A DNA stretch of 64,000 bases from RHKX01 sp041393495 (GCA_041393495.1 JAWKKA010000008.1:72182-136181), one strand, 5' to 3'; positions 43,009 to 51,792 are shown, numbered from the stretch's first letter. Notes: generated by a model from the sequence alone, not told the origin. Numbers and translations are program-made.

Positions 43009-43971
43009 GTGAGCCCCCCACCCTCACCCGGCGCGGCGGCCGGCCCCGAGCAACCGGAGGGGGCCGGGCTCGAGGCGACCCGTGAGGCGCTCGGGCAGGC
43101 CGGCTACCTGGCCGACGACGCGACCGCCCTCGTCTCCCATCTCGCCCAGCGGCTCGGCAAGCCGGTACTGGTCGAGGGCCCCGCCGGCGTCGGCAAGACG
43201 GAGCTCGCGAAGGCCCTCTCGCGGGCCACCGGGCGCGAGCTGATCCGCCTGCAGTGCTACGAGGGCCTCGATGAGGCGAAGGCGCTGTACGAGTGGAACT
43301 ACCGCAAGCAGCTCCTGCGGATCCAGGCCGAGGCGGTATCCGCCGGGCCCGGCGAGGCCGCTCCGGCCGGCGACGCCGTGATGGAGGACATCTTCGGCGA
43401 GGAGTTCCTGCTGACGCGGCCACTGCTCGCCGCGATCGCCTCGACCACGCCGGTCGTCCTGCTGATCGACGAGATCGACAAGACCGACCAGGAGTTCGAG
43501 GCGATGCTGCTCGAGGTCCTCTCCGACTTCCAGATCTCGATCCCCGAGCTCGGCGTCGTCGAGGCGCAGTCGATGCCGCTCGTGCTGCTCACCTCGAACA
43601 ACTCGCGCGAGCTGACCGAGGCGCTGAAGCGGCGCTGCCTGTATCTGTGGCTCGACTACCCGGCGAGCGATCGCGAGGTCGAGATCGTCCGCCTCCACGC
43701 GCCCGAGCTCGACGAGGAGCTCGCGCGGCGGCTCGTCGAGATCGTCGGCATGGTCCGCGAGCTCGACCTCAAGAAGCCTCCCTCGATCGCCGAGTCGATC
43801 GACTGGGCCCGGGCGCTGCTCCTGCTCGGCGCCGACCAGATCGACGCCGACACCTTCACCAAGACGATGAGCATCATCGTCAAGCACCGGACCGACCTCG
43901 ACCTCGTCGCCGAGCGGGTCGGGATGCGCCTGCCCGCCGCCCGTGCGGAGACCGAGGGCGTGCCGCGCTGA
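43009..43971 (+). CDS. MoxR family AAA+ ATPase
   Basis: A 320-residue AAA+ ATPase. Walker A (GPAGVGKTELAKAL, about 56-69), Walker B (VVLLIDEID) and sensor 1 (LLTSNNSREL) are intact. MoxR proteins act as chaperone-like machines that insert metal or cofactors, usually with a VWA-domain partner encoded next to them, as here. The target enzyme is not in this window. It is the first gene of a two-gene operon with a seven-base gap to the VWA gene. Predicted leaderless. Confidence 0.9.
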   Translation: MSPPPSPGAAAGPEQPEGAGLEATREALGQAGYLADDATALVSHLAQRLGKPVLVEGPAGVGKTELAKALSRATGRELIRLQCYEGLDEAKALYEWNYRKQLLRIQAEAVSAGPGEAAPAGDAVMEDIFGEEFLLTRPLLAAIASTTPVVLLIDEIDKTDQEFEAMLLEVLSDFQISIPELGVVEAQSMPLVLLTSNNSRELTEALKRRCLYLWLDYPASDREVEIVRLHAPELDEELARRLVEIVGMVRELDLKKPPSIAESIDWARALLLLGADQIDADTFTKTMSIIVKHRTDLDLVAERVGMRLPAARAETEGVPR

Positions 43972-43978
43972 CGGGCCC

Positions 43979-45361
43979 GTGGCGGCGCAGCACGATCTGA
44001 TCGCCGACCAGCTCGTCTCCTTCTGCGGCGAGCTCCGCGGCGAGGGCCTCGCGATCGGCACCGCTGAGATCCTCGACGCGTTCGCCGCGGTCGAGCAGGT
44101 CCCCTGGACCGATCGGGCGCAGTTCCGCGAGGCGCTGGCGACGACGCTCGCCAAGTCGCAGGAGGACCGCCACCTCTTCGAGCGCGTCTTCGACCGCTGG
44201 TTCTTCCGGGCGGCCGAGCTCGAGGCGATCGGGCGCGAGGGGGCCGCGGAGGGCGAGGCGGCCGACCGCGGGCCCGGCGAGGCCGGCGGCGACGGCGAGC
44301 GAATCGACATCGACGAGCTGACCGAGATGATCCGCCAGGCGATCGCCGACGGCGACGAGACGCGGATGCGCGACCTCGCACAGCTCGCGGTCGCCGCGTT
44401 CGGCCGGCGCGGCGAGGGGTCGGGAGTCGTCGGCGTCGACGTCCAGCGGATCCGCCGCACGCTCGGCCTGACCCCGGGGACGAGCGCGCCGGACGGCGGC
44501 GCCGAGGACGTCGAGATCGACCGCGACGGGGTCCGCCGGTTCGAGTCGCACCTGCGCCGCGAGCTCGAGCGGCGGCTGATCGAGCGGACCGGGAAGCTGC
44601 CGCCGGCACGTCCGCTCGCCGACCTCGACCGGGCGCTGCCGACGAACCCGACCCAGGACCTCGCCGCCGTCCACCGAGCGGTGATGATGCTGAAGCGACG
44701 CCTCGCGACGCTCGGCAACGAGCGGCGCGGCCGACGCCGCGGCCGGGTCGTCGACGTGCGGCGGACGATGCGCGCCTCGCTGCAGACAGGTGGCGTCCCG
44801 TTGACGCTGCGCTACCGGCCGAAGCGTCCCCGGCGCCCGGAGATCTACGTCCTCTGTGACGTCTCGACCTCGGTCACCTCGGCGAGCGTGTTCTTCCTCA
44901 GCGTCCTCCATGCCCTCCACGACTCGTTCCGCAAGCTCCGCAGCTTCGTCTTCATCGAGCGGATCAGCGAGGTCACCGAGACGTTCGAGCGCGAGCGCGA
45001 CTTCCGGAAGATCAGCGAGCGGATCAGCCAGGACGGCGGCGTCGCCGACATCTCCGGCTACACCGACTACGGCCGCGTCTGGCTCGAGTTCCTCGAGGAG
45101 ATCTCCGCCGACCTCGACCCGCGCTCGACCGTGATCGTCCTCGGCGACGCCCGCACGAACGGCCGCGACCCGCACGCCGCCGCCTTCGCGCAGCTCACCG
45201 AGCGCGCCGGGCGGACCTTCTGGCTGAACCCGGAGCCGCGCCTGTACTGGAACTACGGCGACTCGGTGATGGCCGCCTACGAGCCGCACACGACCGAGGC
45301 GTTCGAGTGCTGGACGACCAAGCACCTCGAGCACTTCGTCGACGTCGTCGCGCGACCGTAG
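43979..45361 (+). CDS. VWA-domain (CoxE-like) protein, MoxR partner
   Basis: A 460-residue protein. The C-terminal half is a von Willebrand A-like domain with the metal-ion-dependent adhesion motif DVSTSVTS (about residue 300) and a later TDYGRVW threonine, as in CoxE. The N-terminal half is helical and charged. CoxD/CoxE pairs mature the molybdenum-copper site of CO dehydrogenase. No cox genes are seen here, so the client is unknown. Start is GTG 43979, since upstream sequence belongs to the MoxR gene. Confidence 0.88.
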   Translation: MAAQHDLIADQLVSFCGELRGEGLAIGTAEILDAFAAVEQVPWTDRAQFREALATTLAKSQEDRHLFERVFDRWFFRAAELEAIGREGAAEGEAADRGPGEAGGDGERIDIDELTEMIRQAIADGDETRMRDLAQLAVAAFGRRGEGSGVVGVDVQRIRRTLGLTPGTSAPDGGAEDVEIDRDGVRRFESHLRRELERRLIERTGKLPPARPLADLDRALPTNPTQDLAAVHRAVMMLKRRLATLGNERRGRRRGRVVDVRRTMRASLQTGGVPLTLRYRPKRPRRPEIYVLCDVSTSVTSASVFFLSVLHALHDSFRKLRSFVFIERISEVTETFERERDFRKISERISQDGGVADISGYTDYGRVWLEFLEEISADLDPRSTVIVLGDARTNGRDPHAAAFAQLTERAGRTFWLNPEPRLYWNYGDSVMAAYEPHTTEAFECWTTKHLEHFVDVVARP

Positions 45362-45380
45362 CGCCCCGCTCGGTGAGAGC

Positions 45381-45426
45381 CGCTGGGGTGGTGCACGACG
45401 GGCATCCGGCGCAAGCCGCCCCAGCG
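45381..45426. repeat. 46-bp palindromic element, copy D
   Basis: CGCTGGGG and CCCCAGCG termini enclose 30 bases; 36 of 46 positions match copy B. It lies about 20 bases after the VWA stop and may act as its terminator. Confidence 0.72.
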
Positions 45427-45506
45427 CAGCCGCCACGTGCCGAGCGCTCGCGGACCCGTTCCGGCGCCGAGCTGGGTCACGCCGTGGCCGGGACCGATCA
45501 CCCGGC

Positions 45507-45512
45507 TATGAT
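45507..45512 (+). promoter_or_regulatory. -10 box (TATGAT) of the thi transport operon
   Basis: TATGAT ends about nine bases before the riboswitch begins, so the RNA would start at its 5' edge. Confidence 0.5.
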
Positions 45513-45520
45513 CGGTCCCG

Positions 45521-45621
45521 TCAAGGGGTGCTCGCGGGCAGCGGGCTGAGATAGCGTCTCCGGGACCTCCCCGCCCGGCGCTGACCCTCCGAACCTGTGC
45601 GGTAATGCGCGCGAAGGGAAA
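45521..45621 (+). promoter_or_regulatory. TPP riboswitch
   Basis: All conserved segments of the thiamine pyrophosphate aptamer appear in order: GGGGTGC, CTGAGA, GACCCTCCGAACCTG, GGTAATGC and GCGAAGGGAA. It lies upstream of three ABC transporter genes. Binding of TPP should switch off their expression. The ATG inside GGTAATGC (45605) is in frame with the ATPase gene but is part of the aptamer, so it is unlikely to be the real start. Confidence 0.93.
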
Positions 45622-45703
45622 GATCGCCATCGCCGAGAGGCTCTCAGCAGCGGCTCCCGCGGGCGCCGAGAAGGACCCCGCCGAGCTCACGGCGCCTGCC
45701 GCC

Positions 45704-46447
45704 GTGCGGATCGCCGGCATCCGTCACCGCTACGGCGCGACCGAGGTCCTCGCCGGCATCGACCTCGAGGTGGCAGCCGGCGAGACCGTCGCCCTCGTCG
45801 GCCCGTCGGGATGCGGGAAGTCGACCCTGCTGGAGCTCGTCGGCGGCCTTCAGGACCTGCAGGCGGGCACGATCGCGATCGCCGGGCGCGACTCGGCCGC
45901 GGCCCGCACCGCCCGCTCGACCTGGATGCCGCAGAGCGACATGCTGCTGCCCTGGAAGAGCGCCGCCGACAACGCGGCGCTGGCGCTCCGGCTCGCGGGC
46001 GGCGACCGCGCCGGCAGCCGGCGCCGGGCGGCGGCGATGCTCGACCGCCTCGGGCTCGCCGGCTTCACCGGCCGCCGACCCGACGCGCTCTCCGGCGGCA
46101 TGCGCCAACGGGTCGCGTTCGCGCGGACGCTCCTCGCCGGCACCCCGGTGCTGCTCCTCGACGAGCCGCTCGCGGCGCTCGACGCGATCACCCGCGCCGA
46201 GCTGCAGACGTGGCTGCGGGACACCCTCGCCGACGAGGCGCGCAGCACCCTGCTCGTCACCCACGACGTCGAGGAGGCGCTCTACGTCGCCGACCGCGCC
46301 GTGATCCTCTCGCCGCGGCCCGCTCGCGTCACCGCCATCGTCGACTCGCCGCCGGCACCGCCCGGCAGCCGCGCCGATGCGATCAGCGCTCCCGCGTTCG
46401 TCGCCGCCCGGGCGGCGGCGCTCGACGCGCTCGGAGGCACGGGATGA
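45704..46447 (+). CDS. thiZ: ABC transporter ATPase for thiamine pyrimidine precursor
   Basis: A 247-residue ATPase with Walker A (GPSGCGKSTLLE), the Q-loop (MPQSDMLLPWKS), signature (LSGGMRQRVAFARTL) and Walker B (VLLLDEPLAALD). It is of the NitT/TauT type that works with ThiX and ThiY. Start is GTG 45704 (VRIAGIRHRYG). The ATG at 45605 extends the frame into the riboswitch, and no other start codon lies between. Its stop overlaps the permease ATG by four bases. Confidence 0.9.
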   Translation: MRIAGIRHRYGATEVLAGIDLEVAAGETVALVGPSGCGKSTLLELVGGLQDLQAGTIAIAGRDSAAARTARSTWMPQSDMLLPWKSAADNAALALRLAGGDRAGSRRRAAAMLDRLGLAGFTGRRPDALSGGMRQRVAFARTLLAGTPVLLLDEPLAALDAITRAELQTWLRDTLADEARSTLLVTHDVEEALYVADRAVILSPRPARVTAIVDSPPAPPGSRADAISAPAFVAARAAALDALGGTG

Positions 46448-47244
46448 GCCGGCGCGATCCGGTACTGCGTCTGTGGCCGGCGGCGCTCGTCGTCGCCGCC
46501 CTGCTCGGCGCCTGGCAGCTCGCCGCCTCGAGCGGCACCCTCGCCGGCGCGCTCGGCCTCGACTCGTTCCTGGTCCCCTCGCCGGCGCAGATCGGCGCAT
46601 CGCTGTGGGAGGACCGGGACCTGCTCGCCGACAACGCCTGGGTGACGCTCCAGGAGGTCCTCGCCGGGTTCGCTGTCGCGCTGGTGCTCGGCGTCGCGAC
46701 TGCGACCGCGCTGCACCTCTCGCCGCTCGTCCGGCGGATCTCCTACCCGCTCGTGGTCGCATCGCAGACGATCCCGGTGATCGTGATCGCGCCCGTGCTC
46801 GTCGTCTGGTTCGGGTTCGGGATCGGCCCGAAGATCGCGATCATCGCGCTGATCTGCTTCTTCCCGATCGCGGTCAATGCCCTCGACGGCCTCGCAACCG
46901 TCCCGGCCGACCAGCGCAAGCTGATGCGCTCGCTGGGCGCCAGCCGGCTCCGGGTTCTGACCGTGCTCGAGGCGCCGACCGCCCTCCCCTACGCGCTCAG
47001 CGGCGCCAAGATCGCCGCCGCGGTCGCGGTGATCGGCGCCGTCTTCGGCGAGTGGGCCGGCGCCAACGACGGACTCGGCCATCTGATGCTGGTCGACAAC
47101 GCGCAGCTCGAGGTGCCGCGGCTGTTCGCGGCGATGGTCTGGCTCTCGGCGATGGCGATCGCGCTGTTCGCGCTGCTGGGCCTGATCGAGCGCCGGATCG
47201 CCTGGTGGGGGGAGCCGCGGCGCGGCGACGGGAGCCGGCGGTGA
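46444..47244 (+). CDS. thiX: ABC transporter permease for thiamine pyrimidine precursor
   Basis: A 266-residue permease with about six helices and the ATPase-docking loop RSLGASRLRVLTVLEAPTAL (about residues 160-179). It is of the NitT/TauT class. Its ATG overlaps the ATPase stop (ATGA) and its stop overlaps the binding-protein GTG, so the three genes form one tight operon under the TPP riboswitch. Confidence 0.9.
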   Translation: MSRRDPVLRLWPAALVVAALLGAWQLAASSGTLAGALGLDSFLVPSPAQIGASLWEDRDLLADNAWVTLQEVLAGFAVALVLGVATATALHLSPLVRRISYPLVVASQTIPVIVIAPVLVVWFGFGIGPKIAIIALICFFPIAVNALDGLATVPADQRKLMRSLGASRLRVLTVLEAPTALPYALSGAKIAAAVAVIGAVFGEWAGANDGLGHLMLVDNAQLEVPRLFAAMVWLSAMAIALFALLGLIERRIAWWGEPRRGDGSRR

Positions 47245-48275
47245 GGGTGCGGGCCGCGGCGCGACGGCGGACTCCGGCGGTGAGGGCGCGGGCCGCGGCG
47301 CTCGTCTGCGCGCTGCTGGCGACCCTCGCCGCCGGCTGCGGCGGCGGTGGTGACGGCGGCGGCGAGCGCTTCGACCTCGTCCTCGACTTCTACGTCAACC
47401 CCGACCATGCCGGGATCTACACCGCCCTCGACCGCGGCTACTTCGCCGACGCCGGCCTCGACGTCGATCCCCAGGTCCCCTCCGATCCCGCGGCGCCGAT
47501 CAAGCAGGTCGCCGCGGGCCGCGCCGACCTCGCGATCTCCTACGAGCCCGAGGTCGTGCTCGCCCGTGACCAGGGACTCGACGTCGTCGCGGTGGCGGCG
47601 CTCGTCAACGGGCCGCTGACCTCGCTGATCTCGTTGCCCGAGGCGGGCATCGAGTCAGCGGCCGACCTCGCCGGCAAGACGGTCGTCACCGCCGGGATCC
47701 CCTACCAGGCCGCCTACCTCGACACGATCCTCGCGCGGGCCGGGGTCGATCCCGATTCCGTCGACCAGGTCGACGTCGGCTTCAACCTGATGCAGCCGCT
47801 GATCGCCGGGCGCGCCGACGCGATGTTCGGCGGCTTTCTCAACGTCGAGGGCGTCGACCTGGCCGAGCGCGGGCTCGACCCGCGCGTCGTCCCGGTCGAC
47901 CGACTCGGCGTCCCGACCTACGACGAGCTCGTCCTCGTCGCCGACGCCGACCGGCTCGCCTCCGACCCCGAGCCGATCCGCGAGTTCATCGCCGCCCTCG
48001 AGCGGGGCACGTACGCGGCGGCCGACGACCCCCGGGCGGCGACCGACGCGGTCGTCGCCGCCGGCAACGGGCTCGACCCGGAGCTGACCCGGGCCGAGGT
48101 CGACAAGACCCTGCCGCGCCTGCTGCCGCCCGGCGATCAGCCCTTCGGCTGGATGGACCCGGCGCGCTGGCAACGCTTCGCCGACTACCTCCACGACGCC
48201 AGCCAGATCGACTCGGCACCGCGCGCCGCCAACCTGCTCACGAACGACCTGCTGCCGCCGGCGCGGGGGGATTGA
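47241..48275 (+). CDS. thiY: NMT1/THI5-like substrate-binding lipoprotein
   Basis: Binds a pyrimidine precursor of thiamine (formyl-aminopyrimidine or HMP) outside the cell. The 344-residue protein has a signal ending in a lipobox (LAAGC). It carries the NMT1 motifs FYVNPDHAGIYTALDRGYF (about residues 44-62) and ISYEPEVVLARDQG, close to ThiY. An exact 20-base-plus repeat (GGCGGTGAGGGTGCGGGCC-like, 47236 and 47275) duplicates the start region, giving two possible GTG starts (47241 and 47280). The first overlaps the permease stop and is used here. Confidence 0.9.
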   Translation: MRVRAAARRRTPAVRARAAALVCALLATLAAGCGGGGDGGGERFDLVLDFYVNPDHAGIYTALDRGYFADAGLDVDPQVPSDPAAPIKQVAAGRADLAISYEPEVVLARDQGLDVVAVAALVNGPLTSLISLPEAGIESAADLAGKTVVTAGIPYQAAYLDTILARAGVDPDSVDQVDVGFNLMQPLIAGRADAMFGGFLNVEGVDLAERGLDPRVVPVDRLGVPTYDELVLVADADRLASDPEPIREFIAALERGTYAAADDPRAATDAVVAAGNGLDPELTRAEVDKTLPRLLPPGDQPFGWMDPARWQRFADYLHDASQIDSAPRAANLLTNDLLPPARGD

Positions 48276-48299
48276 GCCCGGGGGGCGCCGGATTCGGCC

Positions 48300-48390
48300 T
48301 GTGCGCCCCGGGGGCCAGGCCGCCCCGGCTCGTGCGCCTCGGGGCCAGGCCGCCCCGGCTCGTGCGCCTCGGGGCCAGGCCGCCCCGGCC
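48300..48390. repeat. Three tandem copies of a 30-bp repeat
   Basis: CGTGCGCCTCGGGGCCAGGC-type 30-bp units repeat three times between the convergent thiY and glycosylase genes; the first copy has one extra base. The adjacent inverted sequences CCCGGGG and CCCCGGG may serve as a terminator. Confidence 0.85.
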
Positions 48391-48417
48391 CATGCGGACC
48401 CGGTGCACCCCGGGGCG

Positions 48418-49413
48418 TCAGGCCGCCTCGTAATCCGGGTTCGGCGGGTGGTAGGCGAGCCTCGGGCGCTCGCGCAGCGCATCACCGAGGCCGACCAGCG
48501 CGAATCGGCCCGCGAGGCCGCGGAACGGCTGATACCCCAGGAAGTACTCCTCGACCTCGGCGACGGTCGCGCGGCGACCGAGGTTCGCGAGGTGGCCGAC
48601 GAGCTTCAGGTAGGCGAGGTCGCCCGCCGGCAGCGAGTCGAAATCGCCGCGGCCGGTGAGCGCGAGCACCTGCATCGTCCAGGGACCGATCTCGCTGATC
48701 GCCCGCAGGCGCTTGTCGCCCGCCGGATCGGCGGGCTCGCAGCGTCCCGCGGCGATCTCGCGCGCCGCCTTCGTCAGCGCCAGCGCGCGCTTCGGCGCGA
48801 GCCCCGCGGCGGCGAGCTCGGCCGGCGCCAGGGCGGCGACCGCGGCTGGTCCGGGGACGTCGGCGAGCGGGCGGGCGCGGTCGCCGAAGCTCAGCGCCGG
48901 GCCCCAGCGACGGATGATCCGGCGCTGGATCGCCAGCGCCTCGCGGGACTCGATGAGCTGCGCGGTGACCGCCCAGGCGAACGCCTCCCAGGCGTTCGGG
49001 GTGCGCTTGACCCGGTACCCCGGCATCCGCCGGATCAGGGGCCGCAGCAGCGGGTCGGAGCGGAAGCGCCGCATGAACGGGCGCATGTCGTCGTCGACCC
49101 CGAGGGCGTGCCGGATCCGCTCGACCGCGACCTCGAGCTCGGTGGTTCCCGCCCGCTCCCGCCCGCCGGGCGGCAGCCAGGACTCCGGCGCCGGCATCGC
49201 GGCGATCGCCACCGCGCCGCCGCCCGCCTCCCAGGCGCGCGTCAGGACCGGTCGCCCGGCGACGTGGAGGAACCGCTCGTAGACGCCGTCGCGACAGCGG
49301 GCGACCGTGTCGGGAAAGCGGCGGCCGCGCGGGAAGCGGTACGGGCCCCGGGGATGCACCTCGACGACCAGCGACCCGCCCGGCCCGCGGGTCAGCCGAT
49401 CTGACCGCGGCAT
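48418..49413 (-). CDS. AlkA-like DNA-3-methyladenine glycosylase
   Basis: Removes alkylated bases in base-excision repair. The 331-residue protein has a helix-hairpin-helix fold in its second half: AFAWAVTAQLIESREALAIQ (about 143-162), LRAISEIGPWTMQVLAL (the hairpin) and the catalytic Asp in DSLPAGDLAYLK (about residue 280). The first 120 residues form an AlkA-like beta domain. Start is ATG 49413, overlapping the stop of the upstream gene by one codon edge. The longer open frame upstream belongs to that gene's shadow. Confidence 0.88.
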   Translation of the reverse strand: MPRSDRLTRGPGGSLVVEVHPRGPYRFPRGRRFPDTVARCRDGVYERFLHVAGRPVLTRAWEAGGGAVAIAAMPAPESWLPPGGRERAGTTELEVAVERIRHALGVDDDMRPFMRRFRSDPLLRPLIRRMPGYRVKRTPNAWEAFAWAVTAQLIESREALAIQRRIIRRWGPALSFGDRARPLADVPGPAAVAALAPAELAAAGLAPKRALALTKAAREIAAGRCEPADPAGDKRLRAISEIGPWTMQVLALTGRGDFDSLPAGDLAYLKLVGHLANLGRRATVAEVEEYFLGYQPFRGLAGRFALVGLGDALRERPRLAYHPPNPDYEAA

Positions 49414-49742
49414 CAGCGACCGAGCAGGTGAACGTCGACGAGGAACGAGCGGCTTGCGACCACCTCGCGATCGCCCCGCAGCCGGCCCCGGCGGACGGCG
49501 CGGCGGGCACGACTCCCGGTCACGGCCCGGGCGGCGCTGACCGCCGCCACGGTCGCGGCGCCGGCAGCGATACCACCCGCAGCGACGACCGCCATCGTCC
49601 TGATCTCGCCGCGCCAGGCGGTCAGCTCGGACGGCGTGCGGCGTGCCGGCAGCGCCCGGACGGGCCCGGCGCCGGGATCCGCTTCGCCCGCGGCGAGCGG
49701 CTCCTCGATCGCCTCCGCTTCGACCACCGACCCAGTGCTCAT
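49413..49742 (-). CDS. Small membrane-associated protein
   Basis: A 109-residue protein with an acidic N-terminal region (SVVEAEAIEEPLAAGEADPG), one hydrophobic stretch (about residues 50-68) and a basic C-terminus (RARRAVRRGRLRGDRE). Family not recognised. ATG 49742 follows a TAGACT -10 box at eight bases. Its stop overlaps the glycosylase ATG (ATGA), so both are co-expressed. Confidence 0.65.
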   Translation of the reverse strand: MSTGSVVEAEAIEEPLAAGEADPGAGPVRALPARRTPSELTAWRGEIRTMAVVAAGGIAAGAATVAAVSAARAVTGSRARRAVRRGRLRGDREVVASRSFLVDVHLLGR

Positions 49743-49750
49743 CGCCCGTC

Positions 49751-49756
49751 AGTCTA
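49751..49756 (-). promoter_or_regulatory. -10 box (TAGACT) of the small gene and the glycosylase
   Basis: TAGACT ends eight bases before ATG 49742. It is divergent from the alpha-oxoamine synthase gene at 49802. Confidence 0.5.
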
Positions 49757-49801
49757 CGCACCGCCCCGGCGCCGCGGCGCCCGCAGTGGGACACTTCGGG
49801 C

Positions 49802-51073
49802 ATGAGCGAACAGCTTTCGGCGCAAGGTCCGCGAATCGAGTCCGACGTCTTCGCCAAGGCCCGCGAGCACGACCGCCGCGAGATCCTCGAGCTCGCCGAG
49901 AAGGCCGACATGATGCCCTACTTCCGGCTGCTCACGTCGCAGGCCGGGCCGGTCGTCGAGATGGAGGGCCGCGAGACGCTGATGCTCGGCTCGAACAACT
50001 ACCTCGGGCTGACCGGCGACCCGCGCGTCAAGGCCGCGGCCCGCGACGCGCTCGATACCTACGGCACCGCGCTGACCGGCTCGCGGCTCCTCAACGGCAC
50101 GATCCCGCTCCACATCGAGCTCGAGCAGGAGCTCGCCGACTGGATGGGAACGGAGGCCGCGCTCGTCTTCACGACCGGCTATCAGGCCAACGTCGGCTGC
50201 ATCGGCACGATCCTCGGGCCCGGCGACACGGTCATCTGCGACTCCGGCGACCACGCCTCGATCCTCGACGGCTGCCGCCTGTCGGGGGCGAAGCTGCGCC
50301 CGTTCCGCCACAACCGGATGGACAAGCTCGAACGGATGCTCGAGCGCGCGGCCGGCGATGGCGGCGGCGCCCTCGTCGTCGTCGACGGCGTCTTCTCGAT
50401 GGAGGGCGACATCTGCCCGCTCGTCGAGGTCGTCGCGCTCTGCGAGCGCTACGGCGCCCGGCTGATGGTCGACGAGGCCCACGGCGTCGGTGCGCTCGGC
50501 GCCCGCGGAAGGGGCGCCAGCGAGCTGCTCGGCGTCGAGCGGTCGGTCGATCTGAGGATGGGCACCTTCTCGAAGAGCTTCGCCTCCTGCGGGGGGTTCA
50601 TCGCCGGGCCCGCCGAGGTGATCGACTACCTGCGGATCGCGGCCCGCTCGTTCCTGTTCAGCGCCGCTGCGGTCCCGGCCGCGGTCGGGGCCGCGCTGGG
50701 GGCGCTGCGGATCATCCGCGACGAAGGGCCGGAGCTGATCGCGAAGCTCCTCGACAACGCCGCCTACCTGCATCGCGGCCTGACCGAGCTCGGGCTCCGC
50801 GTCGTCGCGCCCACGGTGCTGCCGGACGGCAGCGAGGCGGTGACCGCGATCGTCCCGGTGATCGTCGGCGAGGATGTCCGTGCGGCGATGCTCTGGAAGG
50901 CGCTCTACGAGGAGGGGCTCTACACCAACGTCGCCCTCCATCCGGCGGTGCCGCCGGCGGGGGCGCTGTTGCGGACGAGCCTGATGGCGACCCACGAGAC
51001 CGGGCATCTCGACCGGGCGCTGGCGATCTTCGCGCGCGTGATCGCTCGCTCGCCCGAGCTCGTCGCCGCCTGA
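49802..51073 (+). CDS. Alpha-oxoamine synthase family PLP enzyme
   Basis: Joins an amino acid to an acyl-CoA with loss of CO2. The family includes BioF, glycine C-acetyltransferase (Kbl), serine palmitoyltransferase and CqsA. The 423-residue protein has LGSNNYLGLTGDPRVKAAA (about 62-80), TGSRLLNGT, VDEAHGVGALG and the PLP lysine in TFSKSFASCGGF (about residue 262). I cannot tell which member it is: no other bio genes are nearby, and no threonine dehydrogenase (tdh) is adjacent as it often is for kbl. Its N-terminal helical extension resembles SPT-like enzymes. Confidence 0.88.
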   Translation: MSEQLSAQGPRIESDVFAKAREHDRREILELAEKADMMPYFRLLTSQAGPVVEMEGRETLMLGSNNYLGLTGDPRVKAAARDALDTYGTALTGSRLLNGTIPLHIELEQELADWMGTEAALVFTTGYQANVGCIGTILGPGDTVICDSGDHASILDGCRLSGAKLRPFRHNRMDKLERMLERAAGDGGGALVVVDGVFSMEGDICPLVEVVALCERYGARLMVDEAHGVGALGARGRGASELLGVERSVDLRMGTFSKSFASCGGFIAGPAEVIDYLRIAARSFLFSAAAVPAAVGAALGALRIIRDEGPELIAKLLDNAAYLHRGLTELGLRVVAPTVLPDGSEAVTAIVPVIVGEDVRAAMLWKALYEEGLYTNVALHPAVPPAGALLRTSLMATHETGHLDRALAIFARVIARSPELVAA

Positions 51074-51443
51074 TCCGCCCGCTGAGCCATCGCGCGGGCA
51101 GCGCTGCGGCCGGGGGCGAAAACGCGCGGTTGGTGTCCCGACTCATTACCCTTCTTCGGGTAGTTTCGCCTTGTCCGTTTGCTCACAAGGCCGGATCGGG
51201 TCCGAATCGGAGCCAAAAACATGCTCTTAGCGGATGCCGGCGGGCGGGCAGCGGCGATCGACAGGACACGTCGGCGCCCCGGTCACTAGGGTGCCGAGCG
51301 CACCGAACGCTTCCGGGGTAGGAGCAGTCGGGGGCCCTTCCTGAGAGGGCTTCCGGGGCCTTGATCCGGCGTGGGTCACCCCTCGTTCGGCGTGGAAACC
51401 CAGTCGAATACACCACCGCTCTCGAACAGGAGGAGGAGTGAGT
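51074..51443 (+). other. Leader and promoter region upstream of mIHF
   Basis: No gene fits in this 370-base gap. It holds AT-richer sequence with inverted repeats (TACCC-TTCTTC-GGGTA near 51140, and CCTTGT-N10-ACAAGG near 51168-51189) and a TAGGGT -10-like box near 51288. That box would give a leader of about 150 nt, with GCTTCCGGGG occurring twice. The leader may regulate mIHF. Confidence 0.4.
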
Positions 51444-51782
51444 ATGGAAGCTGCCTCGACGGCTGCGCCCGCCGCTGTGCCACAACACATCCGTGCCCTC
51501 GAGCACGCCAACCGGGTCCGCCTCGCGCGCGCCGCGCTGAAGCGCGCAGTCCGGGCCGGGGACCTCCGGGTGGAGCAGGTGGTCCGCACCTGCCCGTGGG
51601 AGGCCGAGACGATGACCGTCTCCGAGTTGCTGCGCAGCCAGTCACGGTGGGGCCGCACGAGGACCCGCAAGTTCCTGGTTCCGCTCGCCGTCAGCGAGAA
51701 CCGCCAGCTCGGCCGGCTGACGTTGCGCCAGCGCGAGGCGCTGGCCGGCGCCCTCGAGGACAAGCAGGCGTCGCGCCGCTGA
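51444..51782 (+). CDS. mihF: Integration host factor, actinobacterial type (mIHF)
   Basis: A 112-residue nucleoid protein that bends DNA. The helical C-terminal region matches the mIHF core: MTVSELLRSQSRWGRTRTRK (about residues 57-76), then a helix-two-turn-helix motif and LGRLTLRQREALAGALED. It is shorter on the N-terminal side than some relatives, and there is a Pro-rich start. A strong AGGAGGAG site lies before the ATG; GTG 51438 is a weaker in-frame alternative. A long, structured leader precedes it and a strong hairpin follows. Confidence 0.88.
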   Translation: MEAASTAAPAAVPQHIRALEHANRVRLARAALKRAVRAGDLRVEQVVRTCPWEAETMTVSELLRSQSRWGRTRTRKFLVPLAVSENRQLGRLTLRQREALAGALEDKQASRR

Positions 51783-51792
51783 TCGGTTCGTC

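Noticed and set aside
45605..45703. ATG 45605 as the start of the thiZ-like ATPase
   Set aside because: It lies inside the conserved core of the TPP aptamer; GTG 45704 begins exactly where homology to ABC ATPases begins.
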